From contig JAEYSJ010000350.1 of NCBI GenBank assembly GCA_023434855.1, positions 1-6,978 on the forward strand: a DNA stretch of 6,978 nt, in the 5' to 3' direction. This stretch comes from Bacillota bacterium (lineage in GTDB: Bacteria; Bacillota_C; Negativicutes; JAEYSJ01). The notes under the pieces were generated by a model. The model was not told the DNA's origin, did no database searches, and saw only the letters and a program-made list of their open reading frames with translations. The translations under genes were made by a program, and so were the position numbers. Positions 5,472 through 6,978 of the stretch are shown piece by piece (the stretch's first letter is position 1; every line of letters begins with the position of its first letter).

Positions 5472-6594
5472 TCTTCTTGTCCGGGTGACAGTTACTTTAT
5501 TTTTGACAATGGCAGTCACAGTGGTTGGGGTGCTGCTGGTCGTCAATTATCAGGTAACCGAACATTTTACACAATATCTGCATATGAGCGGAATGCATGG
5601 CATGATGATGAATCGTGGTAACATGGCGGCCATGATGGGATTGCCGGAGAACCAATTTTTGGTTTCCTTAAAACAATCGCTGCTGGCTGTTGCCGGCGGG
5701 ATGATGCTGGTAGGTGCCGGAGTCAGCTATTATCTGGCTCGTAGTATTGCTATTCCGGTAATCAGCCTGAACCGAGGGGTTAACGCGGTGACAGCAGGAG
5801 ACCTAAATATTGAAGTGATGGTGGACAGACAGGACGAAGTTGGACAACTGGCTTCGTCATTTAACGCGATGACGGCCAAGCTAAAATCAAATACTGTCCT
5901 TCGCCAACGTTTTCTGGCCGGTGTGGCTCACGAACTTAAGACCCCACTGACCATACTAAAGGCCAACCTGGAAGGAATCACCGATGGTGTCATTACTCCA
6001 GATACCCAGCAAATAAATTCCCTGACTGAGGAAGTGGACAGACTGACGAAAATGGTCGGCGAACTCAGGGATCTGTCCTTATTAGAGGCAGGACAAATGC
6101 AACCGGAATTTACTCTTTCAGATATAAACCAACTTTTAAACCAGGTAGTGGTGAAAAGTAAGCCATTAGCCGGCGAAAAAAACATCGGTCTGCGTCTGGA
6201 GGCAATTAATATATTGCCGTCAATTTTGGCTGATGCCGCCATGGTCAGCCAAATGGTATATAACCTTGTCATAAATGCCATCAAATATACTCCTGCTGGC
6301 GGACAAGTTATCGTAACGACAGATATCCAAGATGGCATGGTCAAAATTATGGTGACTGATACCGGAATAGGAATTGCGGTTGATGATATAGAACATGTTT
6401 TTGATTATTTTTATCGTGTAGACCCAGCCCGGGCAAAAGCCAGTGGTGGGACCGGCCTGGGATTAGCCATTGTCAAACAAATGGCGCTGGCCCATGGCGG
6501 GCAGGTCAAGGTTGAAAGCGTAATAGGTCAAGGAAGCAAATTTACTGTATTACTGCCGCTAAAATTACATGAAAAATTCATGGTTTCTCCATAA
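5464..6594 (+). CDS. Membrane sensor histidine kinase with a Met/His-rich extracytoplasmic loop
   Basis: A 376-residue kinase, partner of the overlapping regulator. ATG 5464 is chosen because it is preceded by AGGTGA (5453-5458), opens directly into TM1 and overlaps the regulator stop by 8 nt; longer readings run through regulator coding DNA. Order: TM1 about 8-27; extracytoplasmic loop about 28-70; TM2 about 72-92; HAMP about 93-147; H-box VAHELKTP with His156; dimerisation helices to about 215; N-box with Asn271; D-box DTGIGI with Asp299; F-box VFDYFYRVD; G2 box GGTGLGLAIVKQ (328-339). All catalytic motifs are intact. The loop holds Met41, 44, 47, 48, 49, 54, 57, 58 and His34, 40, 45, a composition suited to Cu(I) or Ag(I). 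CusS-type sensors use a much larger folded periplasmic domain. Metal specificity is inferred. The gene's last codons overlap the operator of the next promoter. Confidence 0.97.
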   Translation: MRSLLVRVTVTLFLTMAVTVVGVLLVVNYQVTEHFTQYLHMSGMHGMMMNRGNMAAMMGLPENQFLVSLKQSLLAVAGGMMLVGAGVSYYLARSIAIPVISLNRGVNAVTAGDLNIEVMVDRQDEVGQLASSFNAMTAKLKSNTVLRQRFLAGVAHELKTPLTILKANLEGITDGVITPDTQQINSLTEEVDRLTKMVGELRDLSLLEAGQMQPEFTLSDINQLLNQVVVKSKPLAGEKNIGLRLEAINILPSILADAAMVSQMVYNLVINAIKYTPAGGQVIVTTDIQDGMVKIMVTDTGIGIAVDDIEHVFDYFYRVDPARAKASGGTGLGLAIVKQMALAHGGQVKVESVIGQGSKFTVLLPLKLHEKFMVSP

Positions 6595-6619
6595 AAACTC
6601 CATAATGTTAGGCTATACT
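6565..6619 (+). promoter_or_regulatory. Promoter of the SHOCT gene with tandem 11-bp operator units
   Basis: Units TTACATGA (6565), ATTCATGG (6576), CTCCATAA (6587) and CTCCATAA (6598) follow an exact 11-bp period; the last two are identical. The last unit ends at 6605, 8 bp before TATACT (6614-6619). No -35 is visible. The operator runs into the 3' end of the kinase gene, which stops at 6592-6594. I see no terminator after the kinase, so readthrough from the two-component operon could also express the next gene. Confidence 0.72.
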
Positions 6620-6648
6620 ATGACTAACACAAGGGAGGTGTATAGAAT

Positions 6649-6891
6649 ATGATGATGGGATATGGTTTCAATGGTTTCTCCAGTTGGCTGGGAATGGGCT
6701 TTGGGATTATCAGTCATCTTGCTTTTACCGCGCTGATCATTATGGCGGCAATCTGGATGTATAAAACTGTCTTTCGGGGGGAATGCCGCAGTGATCGTGG
6801 GACTGACGCCATGGAGATATTGAAGCAGCGCTACGCCAAAGGGGAAATTACCAGTGATGAGTATCAACGCATAAAAAAAGAACTGGAATAA
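6649..6891 (+). CDS. Small single-pass membrane protein with C-terminal SHOCT domain
   Basis: An 80-residue protein: a short Met/Gly/Phe-rich N-terminus (Met1-3, Met16), one membrane helix at about 19-39, a basic and polar stretch with a single Cys46, then a SHOCT domain at 54-79 (EILKQRYAKGEITSDEYQRIKKEL). SHOCT tails are short helical modules, thought to mediate oligomerisation, on many small membrane proteins of unknown function. Such proteins are often found beside metal-resistance genes. GGAGG at 6634-6638 lies 10 nt before ATG 6649. Two further in-frame ATGs follow at once, so the exact start could shift by up to two codons. It has its own operator-bearing promoter within the end of the kinase gene. 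Role unknown; a part in the metal response is inferred from position and promoter. Confidence 0.9.
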   Translation: MMMGYGFNGFSSWLGMGFGIISHLAFTALIIMAAIWMYKTVFRGECRSDRGTDAMEILKQRYAKGEITSDEYQRIKKELE

Positions 6892-6893
6892 AA

Positions 6894-6948
6894 TCACACA
6901 AGTTATTCATAATGGCTCCATAATTTCTCCACAATAATACAGTACAAT
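6894..6948 (+). promoter_or_regulatory. Promoter of the next (unseen) gene with four tandem 11-bp operator units
   Basis: TCACACAA (6894), ATTCATAA (6905), CTCCATAA (6916) and CTCCACAA (6927) repeat at exactly 11 bp. The last ends at 6934, 8 bp before TACAAT (6943-6948). No -35 is visible. The bases after the -10 (AATGAAGAT) match those at the two-component promoter (AATGAAGAT at 4713-4721). It begins right after the SHOCT stop, so the following gene has its own transcript start. Confidence 0.72.
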
Positions 6949-6965
6949 GAAGATAAATAGAAATC

Positions 6966-6972
6966 AGGAGGG
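6966..6972 (+). promoter_or_regulatory. Ribosome binding site of a gene starting just beyond the window
   Basis: AGGAGGG with 6 bases left before the window ends. The spacing predicts a start codon at or very near base 6979. Nothing of its product is visible. Confidence 0.7.
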
Positions 6973-6978
6973 AAAAAC

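Noticed and set aside
1..6978. CRISPR array, tRNA or rRNA genes, insertion sequence ends, replication origin
   Set aside because: I found no repeat-spacer pattern, cloverleaf, transposase motif or terminal inverted repeats; the inverted repeats present are terminators.

Overview
The window looks like chromosomal DNA of a Firmicute with an outer membrane, most likely a member of the Negativicutes (Sporomusa/Pelosinus type). Ribosome binding sites are strong and of AGGAGG type, and the rho-independent hairpins and TATAAT boxes are also Firmicute-like. Yet the window carries a tripartite-type RND efflux pump, which normally works across a Gram-negative envelope. The organism assignment is inference; no marker gene is present. 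The theme is heavy-metal handling, most likely Cu(I)/Ag(I).

Layout. (1) Bases 1-3712, + strand: the 3' five-sixths of a CusA/CzcA-family RND pump, a Met-rich lipoprotein, and a secreted NlpC/P60 cell-wall hydrolase that is broken here by one missing G in a G run. A hairpin terminator follows. (2) Bases 3730-4579, - strand: a small coiled-coil protein of unknown function, then a separately transcribed small HesB/IscA-like protein with a Cys-Gly-Cys motif; strong hairpins separate the units. (3) Bases 4580-4775: a divergent promoter region. (4) Bases 4776-6594, + strand: an OmpR-family response regulator and a histidine kinase overlapping by 8 nt. The kinase's only extracytoplasmic loop is about 40 residues and very rich in Met and His. 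(5) Bases 6595-6978: a small membrane protein with a SHOCT tail, then a promoter and ribosome binding site for a gene starting just past the window.

The most interesting signal is regulatory. Three promoters (for the HesB-like gene, the SHOCT gene and the unseen downstream gene) carry four tandem units spaced exactly 11 bp apart, each with CA at the same two positions. The last 8-base unit ends exactly 8 bp before the -10 box in all three. The two-component promoter has one good unit in the same register. Tandem 11-bp direct repeats replacing a -35 box are the classic layout for activation by OmpR/PhoB-family regulators, so the regulator encoded here is the natural candidate. The window would then hold a locally autoregulated metal-response regulon that includes two small proteins of unknown function. 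Whether the RND operon belongs to it cannot be seen, because its promoter lies upstream of base 1.
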